Below are positions 25,631 to 33,932 of a DNA stretch of 64,000 bases, piece after piece. The DNA is taken from positions 34,671 to 98,670 of the forward strand of contig SVOL01000005.1 in NCBI GenBank assembly GCA_015066395.1, written 5' to 3'. This DNA is from Oscillospiraceae bacterium (lineage in GTDB: Bacteria; Bacillota; Clostridia; Oscillospirales; Acutalibacteraceae). The notes beneath the pieces were generated by a model. It had not been told where the DNA came from. It saw only the letters and a list, made by a program, of their open reading frames with translations, and ran no database searches. A program made the position numbers and the translations under genes. Positions within the stretch are counted from its first letter, which is position 1; each line of letters opens with the position of its first letter.

Positions 25631-26992
25631 TTATAATGTTCTGAGACCTTTTGGATAATGATTTTTCAAAGTGCCGTTTGAAGCCTTGCCGTATCCTAAC
25701 GGCACACCGTCACACAAAACCTGAACATAGCCTTTCAATGTGCTGTCGCAGTCAATTTCCTCGCCGTGCAGGAATTTTTGCACCTTTTCACCGTCTGACA
25801 TCAATCGAAGCACACTTTTAGGCTTATATTTCATATTGTTAAACATTGAATGCTCGGGCGCAAATCGGTTACCCTTAACAACACCGGCCAAAATTCCACA
25901 GGATACAGGTTTTAAACCCAGTTTTGAAATATCTGCAGGGATTATGTAAACAAATCCGTTGTGAGAAATAGCATTTCTCGGCACGTCGCCGTAGAAATTT
26001 TCTTTAAAAAATTCCGCGAAAATTTTAAGGTCATTCGATTTGTTATCATAAACGTCCGGCTCAAGTGTCAAAATAACACTGTCATCATCGCCGTCGCGCT
26101 GCATGACCGCTACAAAATGACCTTCACCACCGTTGAAATTAAAGATCCTGCGGGCAAATTCAATGTTTTCGACACTTGGAGCGAATTTGCCGAATGCAGG
26201 CTCACCGAAGTCCTTTAAAGGCTTGACTAAATGAAAATCGTTGTGTGATCTCAAAAACTTTTCTATAACACCCTCATTTTCTTCTGCCGAATAGGTGCAG
26301 GTGCTGTAGACCATTTTGCCGCCTTTTTTGAGCATCTTTGCTGCACTTTCAAGAATTTTCAGCTGTCGGTCGGCACACGCTTTTACGTTTTCAACACTCC
26401 AATTTTCAATCGCCGCTGATTCTTTGCGGAACATTCCCTCACCCGAGCACGGTGCATCAACAATGATCTTGTCGAACGTCTCAGGGCATTTTTCGGCGAT
26501 AATGTCCGGTCTCAGCGACAGCACAACGGCGTTCACAATACCCATTCGCTCAATATTGGACAGCAACGGCTTGACCCGTGACGACACAAACTCGTTTGAA
26601 ACAAGCAGACCTGCGCCGTTAAGTTTTGATGCGGCCTGCGTCGATTTACCGCCGGGTGCGGCACAAAGATCAAGAACGATATCGCCCTCATCAACACCTA
26701 ACGCTTCAACAACTGCTGTGGCCGACGGCTCCTGCATATAAAAGGCTCCCGCATGGTGAAGCGGATGATTGCCCACGCCTTTTTCATCGCAGGGTATATA
26801 AAACGCATCGTCGCAGAATGCGGTTTTTTCGCCTAAAAATGTTAATTTTTTAAGACTTAGCACACTTTCGGTCTTGATAAGATTTCGGCGAAGTGCGCGG
26901 TAATTAGGACCGCTCAAAGCGTCTTTAAAACGCTCAAAATCTTCGCCCAGCATCGACCTCATTCTCGCTAAAAACTCTTCGGGTAACGCCAT
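25631..26992 (-). CDS. RsmF/RsmB-type RNA m5C methyltransferase (NOL1/NOP2/Sun family)
   Basis: SAM enzyme that makes 5-methylcytosine in rRNA or tRNA. The SAM site 'VLDLCAAPGGKSTQAA' lies near residue 106, the catalytic motif 'IIVDAPCSGEGMFRK' and 'MVYSTCTYSAEENE' follow with the two conserved Cys. The C-terminal part of about 150 residues is a PUA-like RNA-binding extension as in RsmF/YebU and Gram-positive relatives. The start at 26992 follows AAGGAGG; the frame is open further upstream but into the divergent spacer. The exact target nucleotide cannot be inferred. Divergent from the Asn/Gln microprotein gene. Confidence 0.88.
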   Translation of the reverse strand: MALPEEFLARMRSMLGEDFERFKDALSGPNYRALRRNLIKTESVLSLKKLTFLGEKTAFCDDAFYIPCDEKGVGNHPLHHAGAFYMQEPSATAVVEALGVDEGDIVLDLCAAPGGKSTQAASKLNGAGLLVSNEFVSSRVKPLLSNIERMGIVNAVVLSLRPDIIAEKCPETFDKIIVDAPCSGEGMFRKESAAIENWSVENVKACADRQLKILESAAKMLKKGGKMVYSTCTYSAEENEGVIEKFLRSHNDFHLVKPLKDFGEPAFGKFAPSVENIEFARRIFNFNGGEGHFVAVMQRDGDDDSVILTLEPDVYDNKSNDLKIFAEFFKENFYGDVPRNAISHNGFVYIIPADISKLGLKPVSCGILAGVVKGNRFAPEHSMFNNMKYKPKSVLRLMSDGEKVQKFLHGEEIDCDSTLKGYVQVLCDGVPLGYGKASNGTLKNHYPKGLRTL

Positions 26993-27061
26993 TTCGTCCT
27001 CCTTAAAAGAATAAAACAACTCTTTCGTGCAATAATATTTTCGAAAGCGGGGTGATTCCAA

Positions 27062-27202
27062 ATGAACAACCAGAATCAGAACAATAATCAGAACAGAAAT
27101 CAGAACAACAATAACAACAATCAGAACCAGAACAACAACCAGAACAGAAATCAGAATAATAATAACCAGAACAACAATCAGGACCAGCAGAACAGAAAGT
27201 AA
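27062..27202 (+). CDS. Asn/Gln-rich microprotein
   Basis: A 46-codon gene that is preceded by the ribosome binding site GGGGTGAT (around 27046-27053) and followed by a terminator. The product contains 28 Asn and 12 Gln out of 46 residues; the rest is the start Met, three Arg, one Asp and one Lys. Every Gln is CAG, while Asn alternates between AAC and AAT, so the DNA is not a simple triplet expansion; a 17-base segment around AACAGAAATCAG occurs twice. No membrane segment, no Cys, no hydrophobic residue except the Met. I do not know a function. A disordered, possibly self-associating or spore-associated small protein is conceivable. Divergent from the RNA methyltransferase gene; no consensus sigma-A promoter is seen in the 69-base spacer. 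Confidence 0.65.
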   Translation: MNNQNQNNNQNRNQNNNNNNQNQNNNQNRNQNNNNQNNNQDQQNRK

Positions 27203-27230
27203 TTTTAAATTAAAGCTGTTCTCAAAATTT

Positions 27231-27263
27231 AAAGCCGACAGGGGTTATTCCTGCCGGCTTTTA
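27231..27263. terminator. Terminator of the microprotein gene and of mrnC
   Basis: AAAGCCGACAGG pairs with CCTGCCGGCTTT with one mismatch, loop of seven, followed by T-rich sequence. It lies between convergent genes. Confidence 0.7.
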
Positions 27264-27276
27264 CTTTAGGCAAGGA

Positions 27277-27654
27277 TCAATCCTTGATACCTTTCCAAAT
27301 AATATCAAACAACATATTAAGTCTTTCTGTCTCACCTTTAAGATAAAGAAAACCGAACAAGGCTTCAACACCCGTGGCACTGTGATAGACACCCGAAGTG
27401 GCATTTTTAGGGATCTGACCGACGTGGTTATTCCGACCGCGTTTGTAGATACCCGCCTCCTCTTCGGTCAAGCAATCCTTTATCAACTCAAACGCACTGC
27501 TCTGAGCATTGGCGTTGACATATTCGACCGATCTTTTATGTAACTCGCCGACCGGTCTCTCGACCTCGGCAAGTTTTGCCCTTACCAACACACCGTATAC
27601 GGCATCACCCACAAAGGCGAGTGTTGACGGGCTCAAAAGTTTTGGATTTTCCAT
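27277..27654 (-). CDS. mrnC: Mini-ribonuclease III
   Basis: Dimeric double-strand-specific RNase that matures the ends of 23S rRNA in Firmicutes. It consists only of the RNase III catalytic domain and has no dsRNA-binding domain, hence 125 residues. 'TLAFVGDAVYGVLVR' and 'ATGVEALFGFLYL' carry the metal-binding acids. Two bases separate it from obg, so it is coupled to the end of the rplU-prp-rpmA-obg run; together these act in 50S ribosome production. Confidence 0.92.
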   Translation of the reverse strand: MENPKLLSPSTLAFVGDAVYGVLVRAKLAEVERPVGELHKRSVEYVNANAQSSAFELIKDCLTEEEAGIYKRGRNNHVGQIPKNATSGVYHSATGVEALFGFLYLKGETERLNMLFDIIWKGIKD

Positions 27655-27656
27655 AA

Positions 27657-28928
27657 TTACGGCACGTAATTGAACTCAATATCGTAAACGCTGACGATAT
27701 CGCCTTCCTTAACCCCTGCCTCTTTAAGCGCGTGTATGATTCCGCTCGATTGAAGCACTCGCTGAAAATACTGCAAGGACTCATAGTCATCGGGATCGAC
27801 CGTCTCCAAAATGCGGAGCAACCACGGTGCCTCGATAACGAAAACATCGTCCTCGACGGTAAGAGTGAACTCACGCTTTTTGGCAACCGTATAATCCTCA
27901 ACGGGCAACGGCTCGGGCTCATATTTTACAACCGGCGGCAGTTTGCTAAGCTCAGCGGCAACGTGATTTATGACATCGGCAGTACCCTCAGCGATAGCCG
28001 CCATACATTCGAAATATGCAAAACCGCGCGACTCGAAATACTCACGGACTGTTGCCAGAGTTTCTTCATCGGTAAGGTCGCACTTATTGGCAACTATGAC
28101 CTGCTTGCGTTCTGCAAGTTCAGGACTGAAGTTCTTTAATTCGTAATTTATCTTTTCAAAATCGTCAATAGGATCTCTGCCCTCACTGCCCGAAACATCG
28201 ATAACGTGAACAAGCAGACGGCAACGCTCAACGTGACGTAAAAACTCGTGACCGAGACCCAAACCTTCACTCGCACCCTCGATAATACCAGGAATATCCG
28301 CCATTACAAAGGAACTTCCGGCATCGACTCTGACAACGCCCAAGGTGGGAATAAGAGTGGTAAAATGATAGTTGGCGATCTTCGGTTTTGCTTCGCTGAC
28401 GACCGAAATGAAGGTTGATTTACCGACATTCGGGAAACCAATAAGTCCCACATCAGCCAGCAACTTCAACTCTAAAATAACGTCGAATTCCTCACCGGGA
28501 ATGCCGGGCTTTGCGAATTTCGGGATCTGCCTTGTAGCATTGGCAAAATGGCTGTTACCCCAACCGCCGTTACCGCCTTTAGCTACAGTCACGGGCTCAT
28601 CATCCGAAATATCAGCGATAATGCGACCGGTTTCGGCATCCTTAATAAGCGTGCCGCGAGGTACTGAAAGCACTAAATCCTTGGCGTTTTTGCCTGTGCA
28701 ACGTCCTGCACCGCCGGGCTGACCGCTTTCGGCGATATATTTTTTCTTGTATCTGAAATCGGCCAAAGTAGAAAGACTGTCGTCGACCTTAAAAACAACG
28801 TTTCCGCCTTTTCCGCCGTCACCGCCATCAGGTCCGCCTGCGGCGACAAACTTCTCACGGTGGAAAGAAACCTTGCCGTTACCGCCGTCTCCCGCCTTTA
28901 TATAGATTTTTGCAATATCAACAAACAT
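27657..28928 (-). CDS. obg: GTPase Obg (CgtA)
   Basis: Large-subunit assembly GTPase linked to the stringent response and, in spore formers, to sporulation onset. Three domains are present in the usual order: the Gly-rich Obg fold (residues 1-158, 'GGDGGKGGNVVF'), the G domain with P-loop 'GFPNVGKSTF', 'DIPGIIEG' (G3) and 'NKCD' (G4), and the C-terminal OCT domain with 'FVIEAPWLLRILETVDPDDY'. Length 423 residues. The start at 28928 follows AGAGGA; the frame extends 22 codons upstream across the rpmA terminator and is not used. Usual position after rpmA. Confidence 0.95.
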   Translation of the reverse strand: MFVDIAKIYIKAGDGGNGKVSFHREKFVAAGGPDGGDGGKGGNVVFKVDDSLSTLADFRYKKKYIAESGQPGGAGRCTGKNAKDLVLSVPRGTLIKDAETGRIIADISDDEPVTVAKGGNGGWGNSHFANATRQIPKFAKPGIPGEEFDVILELKLLADVGLIGFPNVGKSTFISVVSEAKPKIANYHFTTLIPTLGVVRVDAGSSFVMADIPGIIEGASEGLGLGHEFLRHVERCRLLVHVIDVSGSEGRDPIDDFEKINYELKNFSPELAERKQVIVANKCDLTDEETLATVREYFESRGFAYFECMAAIAEGTADVINHVAAELSKLPPVVKYEPEPLPVEDYTVAKKREFTLTVEDDVFVIEAPWLLRILETVDPDDYESLQYFQRVLQSSGIIHALKEAGVKEGDIVSVYDIEFNYVP

Positions 28929-28958
28929 AAATTTTCCTCTCAAAGGATAATTTTTAAG

Positions 28959-28985
28959 AAAAAAACCCGGGAAAACCCGGGTTTT
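28959..28985 (-). terminator. Hairpin terminator between rpmA and obg
   Basis: On the minus strand AAAACCCGGG, loop TTTT, CCCGGGTTTT and further T. It lies between rpmA and obg, so it probably lets much ribosomal protein mRNA end here while obg is read at a lower level. Confidence 0.85.
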
Positions 28986-28997
28986 AGTGAACAAATC

Positions 28998-29282
28998 TTA
29001 CTGCTCGACAGCGTAGATGCTGACCTTCTTGCGGTCACGTCCCATACGCTCGAACTTAACCTTTCCGTCAATAAGAGCGAAAAGTGTGTCGTCAGATCCT
29101 TTGCCTACATTTTCACCGGCATGGATATGAGTTCCTCTCTGGCGAACGATGATGTTGCCTGCGAGAACAAACTGTCCGTCTGCGCGCTTAACGCCAAGAC
29201 GCTTAGACTCACTGTCACGGCCGTTCTTAGTAGAACCAACACCCTTTTTGTGAGCGAACAGCTGAATGTTAATCATCAACAT
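28998..29282 (-). CDS. rpmA: Ribosomal protein L27 with cleavable N-terminal extension
   Basis: L27 reaches the peptidyl transferase centre with its N-terminus. Here, as in other Firmicutes, the protein begins with a nine-residue extension, MLMINIQLF, before [15 protein letters not shown], and must be cut after the Phe by the protease Prp, which is encoded next to it. The remaining 'LGVKRADGQ' and '[21 protein letters not shown]' are standard. 94 residues. Confidence 0.96.
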   Translation of the reverse strand: MLMINIQLFAHKKGVGSTKNGRDSESKRLGVKRADGQFVLAGNIIVRQRGTHIHAGENVGKGSDDTLFALIDGKVKFERMGRDRKKVSIYAVEQ

Positions 29283-29286
29283 AGGA

Positions 29287-29607
29287 TTACACCTCCGAAT
29301 AAACTTTTAAGTGATTTCGATATTGTTTTGCGAGTTGCTCCAAATGAATTTTCAGTCCCATTAAAGTGACCTGCGATTCTTGGAACATAGACTTCAAGTT
29401 AACCGACATAAATCCGGTCTCTTCATCGATCTCCGTGTCCACCTCAGCCTTGACTACTTCAATAAGCGTGTTAGCCGTAAGATACGCGGCTGAAGAAATG
29501 CTCGAGCAAATGATCTTACCAAACATATCGTCTTCATCGCACGTGCTGTGTCCCGAAATCGAGAAACCAACGATTGGATCTTGTCCGAAAAACTTAACCT
29601 CGGTCAT
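29287..29607 (-). CDS. prp: Ribosomal-processing cysteine protease Prp
   Basis: Cysteine protease that removes the N-terminal extension of L27. The 106-residue protein has the catalytic His in 'FSISGHS' (His20) and the catalytic Cys in '[10 protein letters not shown]' (Cys34), the pair known for this family. It lies in the conserved place between rplU and rpmA, four bases before rpmA, next to its substrate gene. Confidence 0.93.
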   Translation of the reverse strand: MTEVKFFGQDPIVGFSISGHSTCDEDDMFGKIICSSISSAAYLTANTLIEVVKAEVDTEIDEETGFMSVNLKSMFQESQVTLMGLKIHLEQLAKQYRNHLKVYSEV

Positions 29608-29619
29608 CTTTTCACCCTA

Positions 29620-29931
29620 TTAACCGATAGAGTTGATCTGAACCTTGGTATACGGCTGTCTGTGACCCATCTTGCGAGCGGAACCCTTCTTGGGCTTGTA
29701 GGTGAAGACGGTGATCTTCTTACCCTTACCGTTCTTAAGAACGACACCTTCAACCTTTGCATCGACATAGGGAGCTCCTACTTTAAGTTCACCGTTGTCG
29801 TCACAAACTGCAATAACCTTATCGAATACTACAGTTTCGTCTGCGGAGAGACCGAGCTTTTCAACGAAGATAACGTCTCCGTTCTCTACACGGTACTGCT
29901 TACCGCCGGTTTCGATGATAGCGTACATTTT
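29620..29931 (-). CDS. rplU: Ribosomal protein L21
   Basis: 23S rRNA-binding protein of the large subunit. [19 protein letters not shown] at the start and '[16 protein letters not shown]'-like basic C-terminal part ('[18 protein letters not shown]') identify it. I chose the ATG at 29931 instead of a GTG three codons earlier, since L21 proteins start MYAII and an AGGTG site fits the ATG. First gene of rplU-prp-rpmA-obg-mrnC. Confidence 0.95.
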   Translation of the reverse strand, partial: KMYAIIETGGKQYRVENGDVIFVEKLGLSADETVVFDKVIAVCDDNGELKVGAPYVDAKVEGVVLKNGKGKKITVFTYKPKKGSARKMGHRQPYTKVQINSIG

Positions 29932-30008
29932 ACCTGGCACCTGCCTTAATATAAGTCTCGCTACGGTAGGTGGAATTTGACTTCACTTTATAAACCTACA
30001 ATATGCGG
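29932..30008 (-). promoter_or_regulatory. L21-leader-like 5' region of the rplU operon
   Basis: The leader from the promoter at 30016-30044 to the rplU start is about 75 nt. Read on the minus strand it contains GTAGGTTT and later CCACCTACC, which pair, and further on GGCAGGTGCC, which includes the Shine-Dalgarno and could pair with the CACCTACC segment instead. Such mutually exclusive pairings fit the known L21 leader of Firmicutes, by which L21 would repress its own operon. The assignment is by location and pairing only. Confidence 0.6.
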
Positions 30009-30015
30009 CTCATAT

Positions 30016-30044
30016 ACTTTACCACAAACCCTTCTAAATGTCAA
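30016..30044 (-). promoter_or_regulatory. Promoter of rplU-prp-rpmA-obg-mrnC
   Basis: On the minus strand a perfect TTGACA (30039-30044), spacer 17, TAAAGT (30016-30021). Confidence 0.75.
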
Positions 30045-30064
30045 GCATTTTTTTACATTTTCCG

Positions 30065-31390
30065 TCAACGTGACAGAGTACCGCCGTCGGTCTTTAAAAG
30101 TATCAATATCTCCTCTTCCTCCATAGTCGCAACATTGATATAAACGAGCACTTCTTCATCATTCAGACCCTTACATAAAAACTCGTAGCAATGCAGTTCC
30201 GTTCCTGCATCGGTGGGAATTATGACCCGTTGAGATGTTACAACTTCCAGCATATCGGAAACGGCCGATTTTGCCTCGACTGCAGTATACTGCGGTGTGT
30301 TTATGGTCCTCGGATGGTGGTTCGAAAGGTATGCAGTGGCCTCGACCGACACGACCTCACCCGTATCCAATGCAACACCGACTTTAATTAAGTCGGGATA
30401 ACAGATCGTAGCACCCTCTTTATACGCCAAATTCACGGTGCAGACACCCTCTTCGGCAAAATAATAGGTCGAAACAAAGGTCTGACCCGATCCCTCTTTA
30501 ATATACCGCTCGGCGATTTCAGCAGCGACCTCGTATGACACGGTGTATTCGCCTATCGGTCGGTATTTTTTCATAAAACTGACAAATCCGCCCTGCTTCG
30601 TGACATTAACGGACATATCGCCGCTCGAGAAACTGTAGCAAGGTATTTTACCGCCTGTTTCTTCCACCGTTTGGAATATATTAGCGTCAACACCTAAAAC
30701 GCTTGCCGCTCTCTGCTTTGCCTCTTCGGCGGTGACAGTTAACTTACCTTTGAGCATAACTATCTCACCGTCGACAAGTCCGTCGGAGAACGGTCCGTCA
30801 TACACTAAAGTCGGGTAGTCGCTGAGCATTTCCTCGATACTGCCTAATCCTTCCTGCAACGAAGTCTCGGCAGCATTGTCAAGCTTTTGAAACAGTTCCT
30901 CATTCCATTTACCGTTTGTATCATATTCCATTCTGATAGACTCGACAGTATGAGCTATGGTATCAGCTGTAATCGACATTTTATTCAAACTCTGCCTTTC
31001 CTGCTCGCTGATACTTTCGCCGTGGACCAACTTATTGGACAAGTAGAGTGAATAATCACCCACTTGGGTCAAGAATTTGCCGACCTTTTCGAAGGTCTGA
31101 CCGGAAGACGGCAGCTTTGACAGCGACTGCATAGCAGTATTCGACTCGGCGGCAAGCTGGGTTGCCAACCGTGCAAACTGCGCGGCACCGTTTGAATAGA
31201 CCGCCTTTTTCAAAGCGGTACTTATATTTCCGACGCTTCCGTCAAATTCGTAAAGATTTGCGCTGTAATTATTTGTAATGCTTCGACGCAATCTTGTTAA
31301 TTCTCCGTTGGTTGTAATTATAAAAGCCAGCACAGAGACCGAAACAGCCACACAAAACGAAACGATTTTTACAACCGTTCTTCTTTTCAT
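30065..31390 (-). CDS. ypeB: Germination protein YpeB
   Basis: Spore inner-membrane protein that stabilises the cortex-lytic enzyme SleB. An N-terminal membrane helix (about residues 8-24) is followed by a helical domain and by three repeated PepSY-like domains, seen as 'LTVTAEEAKQRAASVLG', 'YTVSYEVAAEIAERYI' and 'YTAVEAKSAVSDML'. 441 residues, as in Bacillus. In Bacillus ypeB is the partner of sleB in one operon; here the gene upstream is divergent and no sleB is next to it. The start follows AAAGGGGAAGTG. Confidence 0.9.
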   Translation of the reverse strand: MKRRTVVKIVSFCVAVSVSVLAFIITTNGELTRLRRSITNNYSANLYEFDGSVGNISTALKKAVYSNGAAQFARLATQLAAESNTAMQSLSKLPSSGQTFEKVGKFLTQVGDYSLYLSNKLVHGESISEQERQSLNKMSITADTIAHTVESIRMEYDTNGKWNEELFQKLDNAAETSLQEGLGSIEEMLSDYPTLVYDGPFSDGLVDGEIVMLKGKLTVTAEEAKQRAASVLGVDANIFQTVEETGGKIPCYSFSSGDMSVNVTKQGGFVSFMKKYRPIGEYTVSYEVAAEIAERYIKEGSGQTFVSTYYFAEEGVCTVNLAYKEGATICYPDLIKVGVALDTGEVVSVEATAYLSNHHPRTINTPQYTAVEAKSAVSDMLEVVTSQRVIIPTDAGTELHCYEFLCKGLNDEEVLVYINVATMEEEEILILLKTDGGTLSR

Positions 31391-31480
31391 CTTAACACTT
31401 CCCCTTTAATTTTACTTATTTTGCCACAAAATTTCTTAAATATTTATTTCGTAAGTATGTCGGTTGGTGTCAAAAAAAGA

Positions 31481-31509
31481 TTGTAATAACGATGTAAGTG
31501 TAGTATAAT
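31481..31509 (+). promoter_or_regulatory. Promoter of the cysteine desulfurase-thiI unit
   Basis: TTGTAA (31481-31486), spacer 17, perfect TATAAT (31504-31509). Confidence 0.75.
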
Positions 31510-31558
31510 CTATATGATAGTGTAGATAATTATTGTTTATCGGTCAGGAGAACTGAAA

Positions 31559-32692
31559 ATGATTTACCTCGACAACAGTGCAACAACTAAGCCTTGTGAC
31601 TCGGCTGTTAAAAATATAAACGATGCTTTGACTGAAAATTGGGGCAACCCATCTTCCCTTTACAGCTTCGGTGTTGAAGCCGAAAGTACTGTGAACTCGG
31701 CAAGAGCAACAATAGCAGAAACTCTCAACTGCCGCGAAGATGAAGTGATCTTCCTAAGCGGCGGCACAGAGGCAAATAATTTAGCACTTTTAGGCACTGC
31801 CGAAAGTTTAAAAAGAAGAGGGCGCAGAATAGTCTCGACTTCTGTTGAGCATCCGTCGGTACTCAACACATTACGGCACCTTGAATCGTCGGGATTCGAG
31901 GTCACCTACATAAGACCCGAACGCGACGGACACATTGATAAGGACAAAGTAACTGCCGCCATAACCGATGACACGATACTTGTGTCGATGATGCTCACCA
32001 ACAACGAAACCGGTTGCATCTTCCCTGTCCGCGAGGTCGCGGAATATATAAAGGATAACAAACTGCCCGCCGTTGTTCATTGTGACGCGGTTCAGGCTTT
32101 CGGAAAAATGCCTATTGATATTGAAAGTCTTGGTGTCGACCTGCTCTCGGCCAGCGGACACAAAATCCACGCCTCAAAGGGTATCGGTTTCCTTTATAAA
32201 TCTCGGAAACTAAATTTAAAGCCAATAATCTTCGGCGGAAACCAGGAATCGGGTCTTCGTTCGGGCACTGAATGTGTACCGCTGATCGCCGGTTTAGAGG
32301 GCGCTATAAAAGAGTTGACAGTCAAAGATACTCTGCAAAGGATTCAAAAGCTGCACGATTATGCTGTAGAAAGACTTTTAGCAACCGGAATCGTCAAGAT
32401 AAACTCACCGTCCGACTCGCACCTTCCGTTTGTTTTAAACATTTCGGTGCCCGGTTACCGTTCGGAAACAATGCTTCACTTTTTAGAGTCTAAGGGCATT
32501 TTTGTTTCGAGCGGAAGTGCCTGCTCCAAAGGCAAAGGCAGTCATGTTCTGAACGAAATGGGTCTTAACAGAGACATTATCGACAGCGCGTTGAGAATAA
32601 GCTTTTCGAGATACAACACCGAAGCCGATATTGACGAGCTGGTGCTGTGTTTAGAGGAAATGTCACAAAAACTTCGCAAATCAAAACATTAA
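31559..32692 (+). CDS. Cysteine desulfurase (NifS/NifZ type) paired with ThiI
   Basis: PLP enzyme that removes sulfur from cysteine and passes it as persulfide. MIYLDNSATTKP starts the fold, 'SASGHKIHASKGIGFLY' holds the PLP Lys, and 'SGSACSKGKGSHVL' carries the catalytic Cys on its flexible loop. 377 residues. It lies 9 bases before thiI, so sulfur is probably delivered to ThiI for 4-thiouridine in tRNA and possibly for thiamine, as in the NifZ-ThiI pair of Bacillus, and not to Fe-S cluster assembly. Confidence 0.92.
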   Translation: MIYLDNSATTKPCDSAVKNINDALTENWGNPSSLYSFGVEAESTVNSARATIAETLNCREDEVIFLSGGTEANNLALLGTAESLKRRGRRIVSTSVEHPSVLNTLRHLESSGFEVTYIRPERDGHIDKDKVTAAITDDTILVSMMLTNNETGCIFPVREVAEYIKDNKLPAVVHCDAVQAFGKMPIDIESLGVDLLSASGHKIHASKGIGFLYKSRKLNLKPIIFGGNQESGLRSGTECVPLIAGLEGAIKELTVKDTLQRIQKLHDYAVERLLATGIVKINSPSDSHLPFVLNISVPGYRSETMLHFLESKGIFVSSGSACSKGKGSHVLNEMGLNRDIIDSALRISFSRYNTEADIDELVLCLEEMSQKLRKSKH

Positions 32693-32701
32693 GGTGATAA
32701 A

Positions 32702-33871
32702 ATGAAGGAAATTATACTGATAAAAAACGGCGAGCTGGCGTTAAAAGGCCTCAACCGCTCGACATTTGAAGATGTCCTTGTAAAAAATCTTAAATACCGC
32801 TTGAAAAAATGCGGTCAATTTGAAATAAAGAAGTCGCAATCAACCATTACGGTAGAACCCGTATCAGATGATTTTGACTTTTCTTCTGCCATAAAATCCG
32901 TAAGCCGCGTTTTCGGTATCGCCGCTTTCTCTCGTGCACTCGCCGTCGAGAAGGATATGGACGAGATCATAAAATACGGTGTCGATTATCTCGCCGATGC
33001 TTTAAAGGGTGTTAAGACCTTCAAGGTCGAGTCCAAGCGGTCGGACAAGAAGTTTCCCTTAAACTCCCTGGAGATAAGTGCTGAGTTCGGCGGTGCTTTG
33101 CTCGAAAAGTATCATCACTTAAAAGTAGATGTTCACAATCCCGAGGCTGTCGTCGTTGTCGAAATTCGCGATAAATACGCCTTTATTCGTTGCGGACAGC
33201 AAAAAGGAGCAGGCGGTATGCCTGTTGGCACAGGCGGACGTGCCGAAATACTGATCTCGGGCGGTATCGACAGCCCTGTTGCCGCCTGGATGATCGCAAA
33301 ACGCGGTATCCAGTTATCGGCGGTCCACTTTGCTTCTCCGCCGTACACAAGCCTTCGTGCTGAGCAAAAGGTAATAAAACTGCTCTCTAAAGTTGCGGCA
33401 TATTCGGGTCCCATTGCACTTGACATTATTCCGTTCACCGAGATCCAGGAAGAGATCGCCGACAAGTGTAAAGAGGAGTATTTCACGCTTATTATGCGTC
33501 GGTTTATGATGAAGATAGCCGAAAAAATGGCCGAACGTGAGCACGCTTTGGCACTGATAACCGGTGAAAGTGTCGGTCAGGTCGCAAGCCAGACTCTCCC
33601 TGCTCTTTGCGTTACCGACCGCGTTGTAACTATGCCTGTGCTCCGTCCTTTGATCGGAATGGACAAGGATGAGATCATCGACATCTCCCGCAAGATAGAC
33701 ACTTTTGATATTTCTATCGAACCGTATGAGGACTGCTGTACAGTCTTTACTCCCAAGCATCCTAAGACCCGACCCGAATTAGCCAAGGTCGAAGAAGCCG
33801 AATCGGCACTCGATATCGACGGACTTATCGAACGTGCCATTGAAGGCCGAAGATTTATGCTGGTCGAATAA
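32702..33871 (+). CDS. thiI: tRNA uracil 4-sulfurtransferase ThiI
   Basis: Makes 4-thiouridine at position 8 of tRNA. N-terminal ferredoxin-like and THUMP domains (about residues 1-165) are followed by the PP-loop ATPase domain with 'LISGGIDSPVAAWM' and by 'GESVGQVASQTL'. The length of 389 residues shows that the C-terminal rhodanese domain of E. coli ThiI is absent, as in most Firmicutes, where the partner desulfurase hands over sulfur directly. Confidence 0.94.
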   Translation: MKEIILIKNGELALKGLNRSTFEDVLVKNLKYRLKKCGQFEIKKSQSTITVEPVSDDFDFSSAIKSVSRVFGIAAFSRALAVEKDMDEIIKYGVDYLADALKGVKTFKVESKRSDKKFPLNSLEISAEFGGALLEKYHHLKVDVHNPEAVVVVEIRDKYAFIRCGQQKGAGGMPVGTGGRAEILISGGIDSPVAAWMIAKRGIQLSAVHFASPPYTSLRAEQKVIKLLSKVAAYSGPIALDIIPFTEIQEEIADKCKEEYFTLIMRRFMMKIAEKMAEREHALALITGESVGQVASQTLPALCVTDRVVTMPVLRPLIGMDKDEIIDISRKIDTFDISIEPYEDCCTVFTPKHPKTRPELAKVEEAESALDIDGLIERAIEGRRFMLVE

Positions 33872-33932
33872 TCAAAGATCAACCGTTTACCATTGATCAG
33901 TAAATTTATCCACAGACTTTAAGGAGAAATTT

